NCBI RefSeq assembly: GCF_000633455.1
Contig: NZ_AYMG01000034.1
Span: 58,218 to 122,217 of the forward strand
DNA: 64,000 bases
Direction of reading: 5' to 3'
From: Pedobacter jeongneungensis
Lineage (GTDB): Bacteria > Bacteroidota > Bacteroidia > Sphingobacteriales > Sphingobacteriaceae
A program made the position numbers and the translations under genes. Under the pieces are notes generated by a model. It searched no databases, was not told the DNA's origin, and was given only the letters and a program-made list of their open reading frames with translations. Position 1 is the stretch's first letter; every line of letters starts with the position of its first letter. This document shows, one piece after another, positions 18,210 to 27,955 of the stretch.

Positions 18210-20687
18210 ATGGACCAAACCAAAACCAAAGGTTATAAAAAGATAAAAGCCTGGTTAAAGGCTAATAAACGCAGGCCTTTCCAGTTTCAGGAAGATGCCT
18301 GGCAGTATTATCTTAATGGCTATAGCGGTTTGGTAAATGCACCTACAGGCTTCGGAAAAACCTTTTCCCTATTTTTAGCGGTGGTGATTGAGGCTTTAAA
18401 TGCATCAGAAGCCAGTAATAAAAAAGCAAAAGACCGCTTACAATTAATCTGGATTACCCCGCTCCGCTCCCTGGCCAAAGATATTGCAAGGGCCATGCGT
18501 GAAACTTTATTAGAACTGGAGCTGGATTGGCATGTAGGTGTACGCAATGGCGATACTTCTCAGGCAGAAAAAGTACAGCAAAAAAAATCGATGCCCGAAA
18601 TTTTATTGATTACTCCCGAGAGTCTGCACCTGTTGCTGGCACAAAAGGGCTCTTCTACCCTGTTCAGAAACCTTAAATGTATTGTTGCTGATGAATGGCA
18701 TGAACTTTTGGGCAGTAAGCGAGGGGTTTTGGTTGAATTGGCGGTATCGCGGATTAAAGGCTTACAAAAACTGGAAAAAAACCAGTTTTTAAGGATCTGG
18801 GGAATTTCGGCTACCATTGGCAATATTGATGAAGCTTTAGATGTGTTAGAACCCAATTTGGAAGCTAAACGTATCATTGTTAAAGCCGATTTAGAAAAGA
18901 AAATTATCATTAAATCAATTTTACCCGATGATATTGAAACACTGCCCTGGGCAGGTCATTTAGGTTTAAAATTGGCATATAAACTTTTACCGATCATTGA
19001 GAAAAGCAAAACAACCTTAATTTTCATCAATACCCGCGGACAATCAGAAATGTGGTACCAGCATTTACTGAATATCGAACCTGAACTGGCCGGTCGCATT
19101 GCGATACACCATGGTTCTATAGATTTTGAACTTCGTAACTGGATTGAGGATGCCTTGCATACCGGGCAACTCAAAGCAGTTATTGCCACGTCATCGTTAG
19201 ATTTGGGCGTAGATTTTAAACCGGTTGATACCGTTGTACAGGTAGGTTCGCCAAAGGGCGTAGCGCGTTTTTTGCAAAGGGCGGGCCGCTCTGGTCACTC
19301 CCCTCACGAAACATCCAAAATATATTTCTTACCCACCCATGCGCTTGAACTTGTAGAAGCAGCAGCTATTAAAGAAGCAGCTAAAACTAATAATATAGAA
19401 AGCCGAGAACCTTTTATTATGGTGTTTGATACATTGGTGCAATACCTGGTTACATTAGCCATAGGTGATGGATTTGATGATAAAATTATTTATGAGGAAA
19501 TTAAAAATACACATGCTTTCAAACTTATTCTCCCTGAAGAATGGACCTGGGTAATGCAGTTTATTACTTCAGGAGGCGATAGTTTAAGTGCTTATACCGA
19601 ATTTAAAAAGGTAGTGAAAGATGAAGATGGCCTTTGGAAAGTAAAAAGCAGGCAACTGGCCATGCGCCACCGTTTACACATCGGTACCATTGTGAGCGAT
19701 GCCATGCTGAAAGTAAAATTCATTTCAGGCGGATACATCGGCATGGTGGAGGAATATTTTGTTACCCGTTTAAAAGCCGGCGATAATTTCCGCCTGGCGG
19801 GAAGGGTTTTGGAATTTATCCAGGTGAAAGACATGACTGTTGTGGTGAGGGTGAGTAAGCAGAAAAATGCCATTTCTCCAAGCTGGAACGGTGGCCGCCT
19901 ACCCTTATCATCCAATTTAGGTTCTGTACTACGTAAAAAATATAATGAAGCTTTGGATAAAACCCATCAGGACGAAGAATTGGATTCAGTATACCCATTG
20001 TTTTTACTACAGGAGAAACGCTCTCACGTGCCCAGAAACGATGAATTGTTAATTGAGCTGATCAATAATAAAGAGGGTTTTCATTTATTTGCCTACCCTT
20101 TTGAAGGCCGTTTGGTACACGAGGTTTTAGCGGCTTTGGTGGCTTATCGTTTAAGTAAATTGCTACCCATCAGTTTTTCTATAGCCATGAACGATTATGG
20201 TTTTGAATTGTTAAGTGAAACGGAAATCCCTATGGATGAATCGATTGCCTACGAAGTTTTTTCGCCTAAAAATTTAACGGAAGATATTACTTTGAGTATT
20301 AACTCCACTGAAATGGCGAGGCGGAAATTCAGGGATATTGCCTGTATTTCGGGTTTGGTTTTTCAGGGTTACCCAGGCAAATACGTCGCTAACAAACATC
20401 TCCAGTCATCTGCTGGTTTGTTTTTTAATGTTTTTAGTGATTACGACAAACATAATTTACTTTTGCGCCAGGCTTACGACGAGGTTTTTTATCAGCAATT
20501 GGAAGAACCACGATTAGCGGCAGCATTAGAACGGATTCAGAATGGAGCAATTATCATCACCAATCCGAAAAGTTTTACGCCACTGTCTTTTCCGATTAAA
20601 GTAGACAGTTTACGGGAGAATATGAGTTCGGAAGAGTTAGAACAGCGGATTGCCCGAATGAAGGCCGAATCAGAGAAAATTAAATAG
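18210..20687 (+). CDS. Ligase-associated DEXH-box DNA helicase (Lhr-like)
   Basis: 825 residues, close to the core Lhr length. Walker A is APTGFGKT with Lys50, the Walker B box is DEWHELLG, motif VI includes QRAGRSGHSP, and the C-terminal half carries the Lhr winged-helix and beta-barrel domains. It moves along single-stranded DNA in 3' to 5' direction in characterised Lhr members; in this cluster it is expected to work with the ligase and nucleases. Cytoplasmic. Located after the repeat gap, so it probably has its own promoter. Confidence 0.93.
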   Translation: MDQTKTKGYKKIKAWLKANKRRPFQFQEDAWQYYLNGYSGLVNAPTGFGKTFSLFLAVVIEALNASEASNKKAKDRLQLIWITPLRSLAKDIARAMRETLLELELDWHVGVRNGDTSQAEKVQQKKSMPEILLITPESLHLLLAQKGSSTLFRNLKCIVADEWHELLGSKRGVLVELAVSRIKGLQKLEKNQFLRIWGISATIGNIDEALDVLEPNLEAKRIIVKADLEKKIIIKSILPDDIETLPWAGHLGLKLAYKLLPIIEKSKTTLIFINTRGQSEMWYQHLLNIEPELAGRIAIHHGSIDFELRNWIEDALHTGQLKAVIATSSLDLGVDFKPVDTVVQVGSPKGVARFLQRAGRSGHSPHETSKIYFLPTHALELVEAAAIKEAAKTNNIESREPFIMVFDTLVQYLVTLAIGDGFDDKIIYEEIKNTHAFKLILPEEWTWVMQFITSGGDSLSAYTEFKKVVKDEDGLWKVKSRQLAMRHRLHIGTIVSDAMLKVKFISGGYIGMVEEYFVTRLKAGDNFRLAGRVLEFIQVKDMTVVVRVSKQKNAISPSWNGGRLPLSSNLGSVLRKKYNEALDKTHQDEELDSVYPLFLLQEKRSHVPRNDELLIELINNKEGFHLFAYPFEGRLVHEVLAALVAYRLSKLLPISFSIAMNDYGFELLSETEIPMDESIAYEVFSPKNLTEDITLSINSTEMARRKFRDIACISGLVFQGYPGKYVANKHLQSSAGLFFNVFSDYDKHNLLLRQAYDEVFYQQLEEPRLAAALERIQNGAIIITNPKSFTPLSFPIKVDSLRENMSSEELEQRIARMKAESEKIK

Positions 20688-20722
20688 ATATACTATCTTG
20701 TGGCCAGTCAGAAATTAAAAGA

Positions 20723-20748
20723 TCCTTCGACAAGCTCAGGATGACAAT
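20723..20748 (+). repeat. Half copy of the GTCATTCTGA repeat family
   Basis: A 24-base unit of the type GATCCTTCGACAAGCTCAGG plus ATGACA, the reverse complement of the half repeat seen at 30838 and 55844. Confidence 0.55.
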
Positions 20749-20760
20749 AGCAAGAAATAA

Positions 20761-21399
20761 ATGACCATTACAAGCCAGGGTGAAGAACTGATTTTAGATA
20801 AAGAAAGGGCTTTATTTTTACCCAAACATCAACTTTTAGCGATTAGCGACCTACATTTGGGCAAATCAGCTCATTTCCGTCAGGCAGGCTTGCAGGTCCC
20901 TGCTACCATTGCTCAAACAGATTTACAGCGCTTAAGCCTGTTAATTAAGCAATATACACCTAAAACATTGCTGATTAACGGCGACATGTTTCATCATGGT
21001 TTAAATACAGATATTGATGAGTTTTCTACATGGAGAAAACAGTACGGGCAATTGGATTTTTTATTGGTAAAGGGTAATCATGACCGGCTTTCGGATGCGA
21101 ATTATGCTGCAATGGATATAGATATACATGAACCAAGCTTTTGCTTAGGCCCATTCTGTTTTATCCACGATGCGCCAAATTGTACTGAAGAAGAATTGTA
21201 TCCCATCAGCGGACACATTCATCCTGGAGTTACCATTGTGGGGAAAGCAAAACAACGGTTAAAATTCCCCTGTTTCTATTTTGGAAAGGATTATGCGGTA
21301 TTACCAGCTTTTAGTTTATTTACAGGGCTTTATAATATAAAGCCAAAAGCGAGTGAACGTATTTTTGCGGTTACACCAAAAAGTGTGCTGGAAGTTTAG
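20761..21399 (+). CDS. pdeM: Ligase-associated endonuclease PdeM-type phosphoesterase
   Basis: 212 residues, calcineurin-like metallophosphoesterase. Metal-binding motifs in order: SDLHLGKSAHFRQAG, NGDMFHHG, KGNHDRL and SGHIHPG. It is the fourth member of the exonuclease-ligase-helicase-endonuclease set described for several bacterial phyla. It begins 73 bp after the helicase; this gap contains a CTTCGACAAGCTCAGGATGACA-type half repeat. Role: presumed DNA endonuclease in repair, from family association. Confidence 0.9.
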   Translation: MTITSQGEELILDKERALFLPKHQLLAISDLHLGKSAHFRQAGLQVPATIAQTDLQRLSLLIKQYTPKTLLINGDMFHHGLNTDIDEFSTWRKQYGQLDFLLVKGNHDRLSDANYAAMDIDIHEPSFCLGPFCFIHDAPNCTEEELYPISGHIHPGVTIVGKAKQRLKFPCFYFGKDYAVLPAFSLFTGLYNIKPKASERIFAVTPKSVLEV

Positions 21400-21401
21400 C
21401 C

Positions 21402-21698
21402 TTAAGTGTGTGCATCAATCACCTGCTTCAATTGCGATGCCTGTAAAACGCCACTTTGCCTCCAAACCTGTATTCCGTTTTTGAAAAGGATTAAAGTAGG
21501 AACGCTCTGAACGTTGAACGATGAAGCGGCAGGTTGATTCTTATAGATATCTACTTTAATAATGGAAACCGAATCGCCAACTTGCGACTTTAACTGCTCT
21601 AAAATCGGTTTCATCATTTTACATGGGCCACACCATTCTGCAAAAAAATCAACCAACACAGGCTTATCGCCATTAATTAAATCTGAAAACTTAGCCAT
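21402..21698 (-). CDS. trxA: Thioredoxin
   Basis: 98 residues, thioredoxin fold with active site WCGPC (Cys23 and Cys26) and the cis-proline loop SVPTLILFKNG. No signal peptide, so cytoplasmic: it reduces protein disulfides such as those of ribonucleotide reductase or peroxiredoxins. Its stop is 2 bases from the pdeM stop on the other strand (convergent). The genome probably has other thioredoxins, so which role this copy has is unknown. Confidence 0.92.
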   Translation of the reverse strand: MAKFSDLINGDKPVLVDFFAEWCGPCKMMKPILEQLKSQVGDSVSIIKVDIYKNQPAASSFNVQSVPTLILFKNGIQVWRQSGVLQASQLKQVIDAHT

Positions 21699-21754
21699 GA
21701 TATTTGTCTTTATTTAAAAACAAAGATTAACCCGATTGGTTTTAAACGAAAATT

Positions 21755-21855
21755 CGTCATTGCTGAGGAACGACGAAGCAATCTTCATATAGTTCTTAGA
21801 AACTTTCAATCAATAAGATTGCTTCGTCGGCTGAAAAAGCCTTCTCGCAATGACG
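21755..21855. repeat. 101-bp MITE/REPIN-like inverted repeat, copy A
   Basis: Starts CGTCATTGC and ends GCAATGACG, with long imperfect inverted arms containing AAGATTGCTTCGTCG. Its reverse complement matches the element at 35731-35831 over both arms, with only the central about 25 bases differing. Lies between trxA and the ferritin-like gene. Confidence 0.8.
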
Positions 21856-21866
21856 AATATCTGAGT

Positions 21867-22481
21867 TTAAGCACTTACAGGAAGTTCTGCCGCTAAGGCA
21901 GTAACCCAATTATCAAATAAAGCTTTTTCGATCTTAATTACTTCGGCCGCATGATTTTCCCAATCATCAGAAAAGCTAACCAATTGGTTCATCATTTCTT
22001 CTAAATGACCTTCTTCTTCCAGAATGATCGATTTCACATTTACCTTGCTTTTCGCCTCATCTAAAACGGCTTGGTAAATTGGATACAGCTCATCAGCACG
22101 GACTTCGATGGCGTAGGTAACAAATAAATATGCAGCAAATTTTAAGTCGTAACCTGACAGATTAAATACAGCCTTTAAGTAACGACAAACTGCTATATCC
22201 AAAGCATGTAAATAGTATTTGGTATGGTTTGGAGAAAGCAGTTCAGCATTGGTGTAGGTTTTACAAAGTGCCTCATCAACCTTCGAAATCTGTTTTTTTA
22301 AGTAATAAGCGTGGCGGTGTTCCTCTGCCGCGTGTTTTAAGATGATCAGGTTTACATTTTCTTTATGTTCAGAAGCTGAAATCTTCTTTGCACCTGCATT
22401 TTCCATATATGACAAGGTATTTAACCATTTGGCATGCAATACATTATCTGAAACTATCGATTTTAAATTTGAAGCTAACAT
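21867..22481 (-). CDS. Ferritin-like/rubrerythrin-type helical protein
   Basis: 204 residues, all-helical. Two metal-type motifs are visible: AAEEHRH (about residues 51-57) and LEEEGHLEEM (about residues 155-164), with further Glu near TYAIEVRADEL. This is the pattern of a diiron four-helix bundle. The exact substrate or function is unknown; oxidation of iron or peroxide handling is possible. It starts 72 bp downstream of the E2 gene and could be co-transcribed with it. The upstream region has no TAnnTTTG box. Confidence 0.7.
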   Translation of the reverse strand: MLASNLKSIVSDNVLHAKWLNTLSYMENAGAKKISASEHKENVNLIILKHAAEEHRHAYYLKKQISKVDEALCKTYTNAELLSPNHTKYYLHALDIAVCRYLKAVFNLSGYDLKFAAYLFVTYAIEVRADELYPIYQAVLDEAKSKVNVKSIILEEEGHLEEMMNQLVSFSDDWENHAAEVIKIEKALFDNWVTALAAELPVSA

Positions 22482-22553
22482 TCTTAATTGTTAAACTGGT
22501 AAATTGTTGGCGTACAACCAACTGAAAACTTTTAATTGAAAACTGTAAACTGA

Positions 22554-23915
22554 TTAAATCTCTCTGTTCAGGTCCCAGCTTTCCAAATAGTCAGCTACCC
22601 TACGCACAAACATTCCGCCTAATGAACCATCTACTACCCTATGATCGTAAGATAAAGAAAGAAACATCATGTGCCTGATTGCAATTACATCACCGTGTTC
22701 GGTTTCTAAAACTGCCGGTTTCTTTTTAATGGCACCAACCGCTAAAATAGCTACCTGTGGCTGATTGATAATCGGTGTGCCCATTACGTTCCCAAAGCTA
22801 CCCACATTGGTTAATGTAAAGGTTCCGCCCTGTGTTTCATCTGGCTTTAATTTAGAATTTCTTGCCCTGATGGCTAAATCGTTAACTGCTTTTGTTAGGC
22901 CAACCAGGTTTAGCTGATCGGCATTTCTGATTACAGGAACAATTAAATTTCCACTTGGTAAAGCAGCAGCCATGCCAATATTGATATTACCCTTTTTGAT
23001 GATCTGTGTTCCGTTTACCGAAACATTGATCATCGGGAAATCTTTTATTGCTTTTGCAACAGCCTCTACAAATATTGGTGTAAAAGTTATTTTTTCATTT
23101 TCGCGTTTCTCGAAACTGTTTTTTACTTTATTACGCCATAAAACCATATTGGTTACATCGGCTTCAACAAACGAAGTGACATGTGGTGAGGTGGTTTTAC
23201 TCATTACCATATGATCGGCAATTAGTTTACGCATCCTGTCCATTTCAATGATTTCGTCAGCACCACTTACGCTGGTGGTAGATGTTTTATTAGAAGAAGT
23301 TACAGCCTCAGAAGTTTGAGCAGTTTTAGGTACTGCTGTTTCGCTTACAGGAGGTGCAGGTGGAGTTAATATCACTGTCTTAGTTGCAGCAATTGCTCCT
23401 CCGTTTTTATTGGCAATATAATCCAGTAGATCGTCTTTATTTAAGCGGCCATCAGCACCTGAGCCTTTAATGGCATCCAATTCTGCTAACGGGATATTTT
23501 CCTGGGCGGCGATACTTTTCACCAATGGAGAATAAAAACGTTCAGAAGCACTAAAATCTGGTACTGTAGCTTTATTTTCTGATGGAAGCTGTTCAATTCC
23601 AGGAATAGTTTCTGCCTTTTCTTCAATTACCGGGGTTTCAGCAACAGGGCTTTCCACAATTATATCATCTCCGCCTCCGGTTTCTATTATGGCAATTACA
23701 TCACCAACCTGGGCAACTTCGTCTTCCTTAAATAACTGTTTTACCAATTTACCGGCAACTGGAGAAGGAACTTCAGAATCGACCTTATCAGTAGCGATTT
23801 CCAGAATGGTATCATCTAAATCGATAGTATCACCCGGTTGTTTTACCCATTTAATCACCGTTGCTTCCGCAACACTTTCACCCATTTTTGGTAACAATAG
23901 TTCGTATTGAGCCAT
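22554..23915 (-). CDS. 2-oxo acid dehydrogenase E2 (dihydrolipoamide acyltransferase)
   Basis: 453 residues. Lipoyl domain at 1-78 with the lipoylated Lys44 in EIATDKVDSEV, then a Pro/Val/Thr-rich linker, the E1/E3-binding domain at about 130-165 (FYSPLVKSIAAQENIPL and GSGADGRLNKDDLLDYI), a second linker and the catalytic domain with His425 and Asp429 (HRVVDG). It transfers acyl groups to CoA. The type (pyruvate, branched-chain or 2-oxoglutarate) cannot be fixed; no E1 or E3 gene is adjacent, which fits Bacteroidota branched-chain or generic E2 copies. Own promoter box upstream. Confidence 0.92.
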   Translation of the reverse strand: MAQYELLLPKMGESVAEATVIKWVKQPGDTIDLDDTILEIATDKVDSEVPSPVAGKLVKQLFKEDEVAQVGDVIAIIETGGGDDIIVESPVAETPVIEEKAETIPGIEQLPSENKATVPDFSASERFYSPLVKSIAAQENIPLAELDAIKGSGADGRLNKDDLLDYIANKNGGAIAATKTVILTPPAPPVSETAVPKTAQTSEAVTSSNKTSTTSVSGADEIIEMDRMRKLIADHMVMSKTTSPHVTSFVEADVTNMVLWRNKVKNSFEKRENEKITFTPIFVEAVAKAIKDFPMINVSVNGTQIIKKGNINIGMAAALPSGNLIVPVIRNADQLNLVGLTKAVNDLAIRARNSKLKPDETQGGTFTLTNVGSFGNVMGTPIINQPQVAILAVGAIKKKPAVLETEHGDVIAIRHMMFLSLSYDHRVVDGSLGGMFVRRVADYLESWDLNREI

Positions 23916-23948
23916 ATTAAATTACAGTATTTTATATTGGTAACGCCA

Positions 23949-23956
23949 CAAAAATA
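23949..23956 (-). promoter_or_regulatory. Bacteroidota -7 promoter box for the E2 gene
   Basis: TATTTTTG on the minus strand, exact TAnnTTTG, 33 bases before the ATG and just after the cinA stop. Confidence 0.5.
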
Positions 23957-23971
23957 CAGTTTTTATTCGTT

Positions 23972-25216
23972 CTAAACTGTTTCTTTAAGTAGATTTAATA
24001 GCATGGTTAATGCAGATGCTGCCGAACGTTCGATGTTTTGGATGCGTTTGTTGCTGAAATTAAACACCTTAGCTACCGTTTTATGTTTTGAAGAAATTGC
24101 AATCCACACCGTACCAACCGGTTTATCCTCTGTTCCACCATCGGGACCAGCTATGCCGCTAACAGCAATGGAATAATCGGTTTTGAAATGTTTTATTGCC
24201 CCTTCAGCCATTTCGGTAACTGTTTGTTCGCTTACCGCACCGAAAGTGGTTAAAGTATTTTCTTTTACACCAAGGATCGATTCTTTTAGCTCATAAGCGT
24301 AGGCTACTGCCCCGCCCCAATAAACTGAAGAACAGCCAGGATGTTGCGTAATCAGATGAGCAATGTATCCACCAGTACAGCTTTCTGCTGTTGATAAGGT
24401 TAAGCCTTTTTCTTTCATGATATTCAGAATGGCCTTCTCGAGTGCTATATCTTCATCAATCACTACAAACTTACTTACTTTAGCAATAATCTTTTTGGCG
24501 TAAACCTCAACCTCTGTTTTTATGTCAGTTTCATTATCACCCTTGGCTGATAACCGTAAACGCACCTGACCTAATTTGGGTAAATAAGCCAATTTGATAT
24601 GTGCTGGCAAACTGTCTTCTATTTCTTCGATTTCTTTGGCTAAAAACGACTCGCCGATACTTGCAGTAAGGATGGTTTTATGCACGATAGCAGGAAGTTT
24701 AAACCTGCTGGTAATCCTAGGCAAAATTTCGTCGTCCATTAAATACATCATCTCGTAGGGTACACCCGGCATAGAAACAAAAATCCGGTCATTTTGCTCA
24801 AACCACATACATGGTGCCGTGCCGTTTCTGTTTACAATCACTTCGCAACCATCTGGAACATCGGCTTGCTGAATATTAACATCCAATAAAGGGCGTTTGA
24901 ATTTTTCAAAAATCTGGCGGACCATTTCAAGTGCTCCTGCATCGTTTCGGAAACCCATATTAAAATATTTCGCCAAAGTTTTTTTGGTGATGTCATCTTT
25001 TGTTGGGCCTAAACCTCCGGTAATCAAAATAATATCAGCACGTTTTTCGGCCTGAGCTAAAGCTTCGAGAATATGTTGCTCCTCATCAGAAACAGATGTA
25101 ATCTGTTTAACGGAAACGCCAATCAGATTTAATTGTTTCGCCATCCAGGCAGAATTGGTATCCACTATCTGGCCTATGAGAATCTCATCGCCAATGGTAA
25201 TAATTTCGGCTAGCAT
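23972..25216 (-). CDS. cinA: CinA-family nicotinamide-nucleotide amidohydrolase/competence-damage protein
   Basis: 414 residues, two-domain form. Residues 1-170 form a MoCF-type fold (EIITIGDEILIGQIVDTNSAW, ITGGLGPTKDD) and residues 250-414 the CinA amidohydrolase domain (LSTAESCTGGYIA, VSGIAGPDGG). The C-terminal domain deamidates NMN in the pyridine nucleotide salvage cycle; the N-terminal one hydrolyses ADP-ribose in characterised homologues. Four bases after lptD, same strand, so one transcript. Confidence 0.94.
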   Translation of the reverse strand: MLAEIITIGDEILIGQIVDTNSAWMAKQLNLIGVSVKQITSVSDEEQHILEALAQAEKRADIILITGGLGPTKDDITKKTLAKYFNMGFRNDAGALEMVRQIFEKFKRPLLDVNIQQADVPDGCEVIVNRNGTAPCMWFEQNDRIFVSMPGVPYEMMYLMDDEILPRITSRFKLPAIVHKTILTASIGESFLAKEIEEIEDSLPAHIKLAYLPKLGQVRLRLSAKGDNETDIKTEVEVYAKKIIAKVSKFVVIDEDIALEKAILNIMKEKGLTLSTAESCTGGYIAHLITQHPGCSSVYWGGAVAYAYELKESILGVKENTLTTFGAVSEQTVTEMAEGAIKHFKTDYSIAVSGIAGPDGGTEDKPVGTVWIAISSKHKTVAKVFNFSNKRIQNIERSAASALTMLLNLLKETV

Positions 25217-25220
25217 AAAT

Positions 25221-27881
25221 TTATCGGTATGTGCTGTAAAAACCCTGTCTTTTGCTCAATTTCAAATCCTGCAATATTGATGCTTTAACTTTAATGGTTA
25301 CCGAATAACTCTTGTAAGCGCCGTAAGGAACCCAGTTTACACTCATATCCCAACAATGCAAATCGCGGTATATGGCCAGATTCATCGGCGTTAAACCGTT
25401 ATTCTTAAAATCATAACCGGAATTAAAGGTAACTTTCCACTTTGGTGTTAAGTTTACATCGCCATTAAAGTTTAAGGTGTTTGAAGTTGTAGTGGTGTTT
25501 CCATCATTTGTGTATTGGAAACTATAAGAGAACGAGAAATTCCATGGAATATTAAAATCAACAAAGGCATTCGGGTCGCGGCTAATGGCTGCCAGTTGCT
25601 CCGACTGAATATCAGTTAAACCTTTTTTATTTGCCGCTTCCCCCAGTTTGTCATTAGCATCATTTTTACGTTTTAAAGCTTCTGGATTTAAACTATAATC
25701 GAAAGAGAAACCAAAATTAGCTAAACGTGGCAAAAATTTACCAGTCTGCCAGAAATAACGGTCCTGCCTGATTTTTAATGTTGAACCCGGCAAAGTGTCG
25801 TTCCTTAATGAATAAGGATCTAAAGTTCCGTTATAGTTGATCCCTAATTTATCGGTAAACTGCGAACGCCCGCTGAAACCAATGTTTGATAATTTGTAAG
25901 AAGTAGCCAGGAAATTGTATGAACCGCTAAAACTTAAACCCTGAATGATCGGGATTTTTTTAGAACCTGTGCCGGTTGTATCGTTCTTATTCCGCACTTT
26001 CAACTCAACGGTATTATCCAAACCAAACCCAATGGAGGCATTAGGGCCACCAAACGATCCTGGCTGTGCCATCCCATCAAATATTGAATATTTTAAAGGT
26101 TGTCCGCTAATTATAATTGGGTCGCCATTTTGGTTTATCGCAGGTTTGTAAGGTCCTGAACCTGCTTGGGTAAAATCGGGAGAATAAGAGAATGAAACGT
26201 TCGGGGTCATTACATGTCTTAATGCCTGGATTTTCCCCTGTGGGTTAAAATCTCTTCTTCCGTAAATCTTAGTCGACAAACTGGTTGATAAACTATAACT
26301 GCCAGCTCTTTTAAAACCGCTCAATGTATCTTCTCTAAAGCTATAGGTATTATCAGCGAACTGGGTATATCTTCTGTTTACACTCTGGAAATTCCAAACC
26401 TCGTTATAAGTACCACCCAAACTAAAATTTAAATATTTTAGGGCAGTAAACGACATATTTACAGGAATGCTATGAGAAAAGCCACTTCTTAAACGTTTTA
26501 AACCATCGTTTTGGAAAAGTAAACTATCAAAAGTATCAATCCGGTTTGTTCCCTGCAAGCTATAGCCCACCGTTATTTTCTGATACCATTTTTGCTCCCC
26601 AACTGCATTTTTCGAGCTAAAAGGGTTAAAGGTAGGTACGTTGAATGTTACTTCAGGCAACCTTAAAGATATGGCCCTGGTACTTAAGGTCTGATCACTT
26701 GAAGCCGCCATAGAGAAGTTCATTCCATTTGAAAAGGCTTTGGCGTAACTCACGCTACTACTTGTAGAGTTTGTTGCAATGGTATTAATATCGTAAGTGG
26801 TTCCTGCTGCTGTGTTTTTGTAATAACCTTTTCTTCCGGTTGATACCAACCTTACACTTGCACTAAATGTAGTTCCGGGATTGGCGTTAGCATTTTGGCT
26901 GTGGCTCCAGTTAATGCTAAAGTTTTTGGTTGGGTTTGCAAATGCTTCGGTACCTTCTAAACCATCTTTAAAACTCGAGTAAGATAAATTAATGTTACCG
27001 TTATATTTATAGCGTTTAGTGTAATTACTCAGTACACTGGTTTCGTAAGAACCGTTCGTGTAGATTGAACCCATTAACTTGGCGTCCCAGTAATCGTTTA
27101 AACCAAGGTAATATCCACCATTCTGCAGGAAAAAACCCCTTGTGGCATCTTCACCCGGTGTAGGCAAAATAATACCTGAGGTTCGTTTATTCTGCTTGGG
27201 GAAAAATGCAAACGGAAGGCCCAAAAAAGTAGGAATATCCTCAATAATCATATAAACCGGCCCGGTGATGATCTGTTTTTCGGTTACCACACCTTTAGAT
27301 ATCATTAATCCAAAGTGTGGATGCGGCAAATTACAGGTACTGTACATTACATTTTTAATATGCAGTTCATCATCTATCTGCTTTTTACTTTGCCCTCCGG
27401 AGAAAAACCCACCCTCCTGTTCAGAAAAAACGCCATAAACTTTAGCTCTTGTTGTTTCAGAATTGTAAAAAATAGAATCGGCAATTGCAGTTCCGTCAGC
27501 GCCTGATTTAAAAATCGGCCTGCCTGTATATCTTCCGGTTTTTGGATCTTTAACACCTCTTGCAAAAATGGTGTTCTGCTTCTTATCGTATTTGATATAA
27601 CTCGCATCCAGCTCAAAATCACCATAAATAACCCTGGCATTACCGTATAAATACACAATATTTTTATCGGCACTCATTTTTACGGAGTCTTCCGCTTTGT
27701 ACTCCACTTTTTGATCGATACTGCTGTTATTCTTGCCCGTTTTTTTGGTCGTATCCTTTTTTGTGGTGTCTTGTTGAATAATCTGTTGCAATGAAAATCG
27801 CGAAAATGCGTTAGCTTTACCAACAACAAGTGTTAATAAAATGACAGAAATTAGTAAAATAGAGCTCTTAAGAAGTTTCAA
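25221..27881 (-). CDS. lptD: LPS-assembly outer-membrane protein LptD
   Basis: 886 residues with an N-terminal signal peptide (MKLLKSSILLISVILLTLVVGKANA). Residues about 40-200 are an OstA-type periplasmic domain (VKMSADKNIVYLYGNARVIYGDFELDASYIKYD), followed by a large beta-barrel. It places LPS in the outer leaflet of the outer membrane. This is the Bacteroidota form, shorter in conserved Cys pairs than the E. coli one. First gene of the lptD-cinA transcript and divergent from the amidase; the two starts are 74 bases apart. Confidence 0.85.
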   Translation of the reverse strand: MKLLKSSILLISVILLTLVVGKANAFSRFSLQQIIQQDTTKKDTTKKTGKNNSSIDQKVEYKAEDSVKMSADKNIVYLYGNARVIYGDFELDASYIKYDKKQNTIFARGVKDPKTGRYTGRPIFKSGADGTAIADSIFYNSETTRAKVYGVFSEQEGGFFSGGQSKKQIDDELHIKNVMYSTCNLPHPHFGLMISKGVVTEKQIITGPVYMIIEDIPTFLGLPFAFFPKQNKRTSGIILPTPGEDATRGFFLQNGGYYLGLNDYWDAKLMGSIYTNGSYETSVLSNYTKRYKYNGNINLSYSSFKDGLEGTEAFANPTKNFSINWSHSQNANANPGTTFSASVRLVSTGRKGYYKNTAAGTTYDINTIATNSTSSSVSYAKAFSNGMNFSMAASSDQTLSTRAISLRLPEVTFNVPTFNPFSSKNAVGEQKWYQKITVGYSLQGTNRIDTFDSLLFQNDGLKRLRSGFSHSIPVNMSFTALKYLNFSLGGTYNEVWNFQSVNRRYTQFADNTYSFREDTLSGFKRAGSYSLSTSLSTKIYGRRDFNPQGKIQALRHVMTPNVSFSYSPDFTQAGSGPYKPAINQNGDPIIISGQPLKYSIFDGMAQPGSFGGPNASIGFGLDNTVELKVRNKNDTTGTGSKKIPIIQGLSFSGSYNFLATSYKLSNIGFSGRSQFTDKLGINYNGTLDPYSLRNDTLPGSTLKIRQDRYFWQTGKFLPRLANFGFSFDYSLNPEALKRKNDANDKLGEAANKKGLTDIQSEQLAAISRDPNAFVDFNIPWNFSFSYSFQYTNDGNTTTTSNTLNFNGDVNLTPKWKVTFNSGYDFKNNGLTPMNLAIYRDLHCWDMSVNWVPYGAYKSYSVTIKVKASILQDLKLSKRQGFYSTYR

Positions 27882-27897
27882 ATTCGTATTTGAATGT

Positions 27898-27905
27898 TAT
27901 TTTTG
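27898..27905 (+). promoter_or_regulatory. Bacteroidota -7 promoter box for the first amidase
   Basis: TATTTTTG, exact TAnnTTTG. It places transcription start near 27910, favouring the ATG at 27956 (or 27911 as a nearly leaderless start) over more upstream TTG. Confidence 0.45.
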
Positions 27906-27955
27906 CACAAATGTTTAATCAAAAACGTTCAAAATTAGTGAAAAATATACCATTG

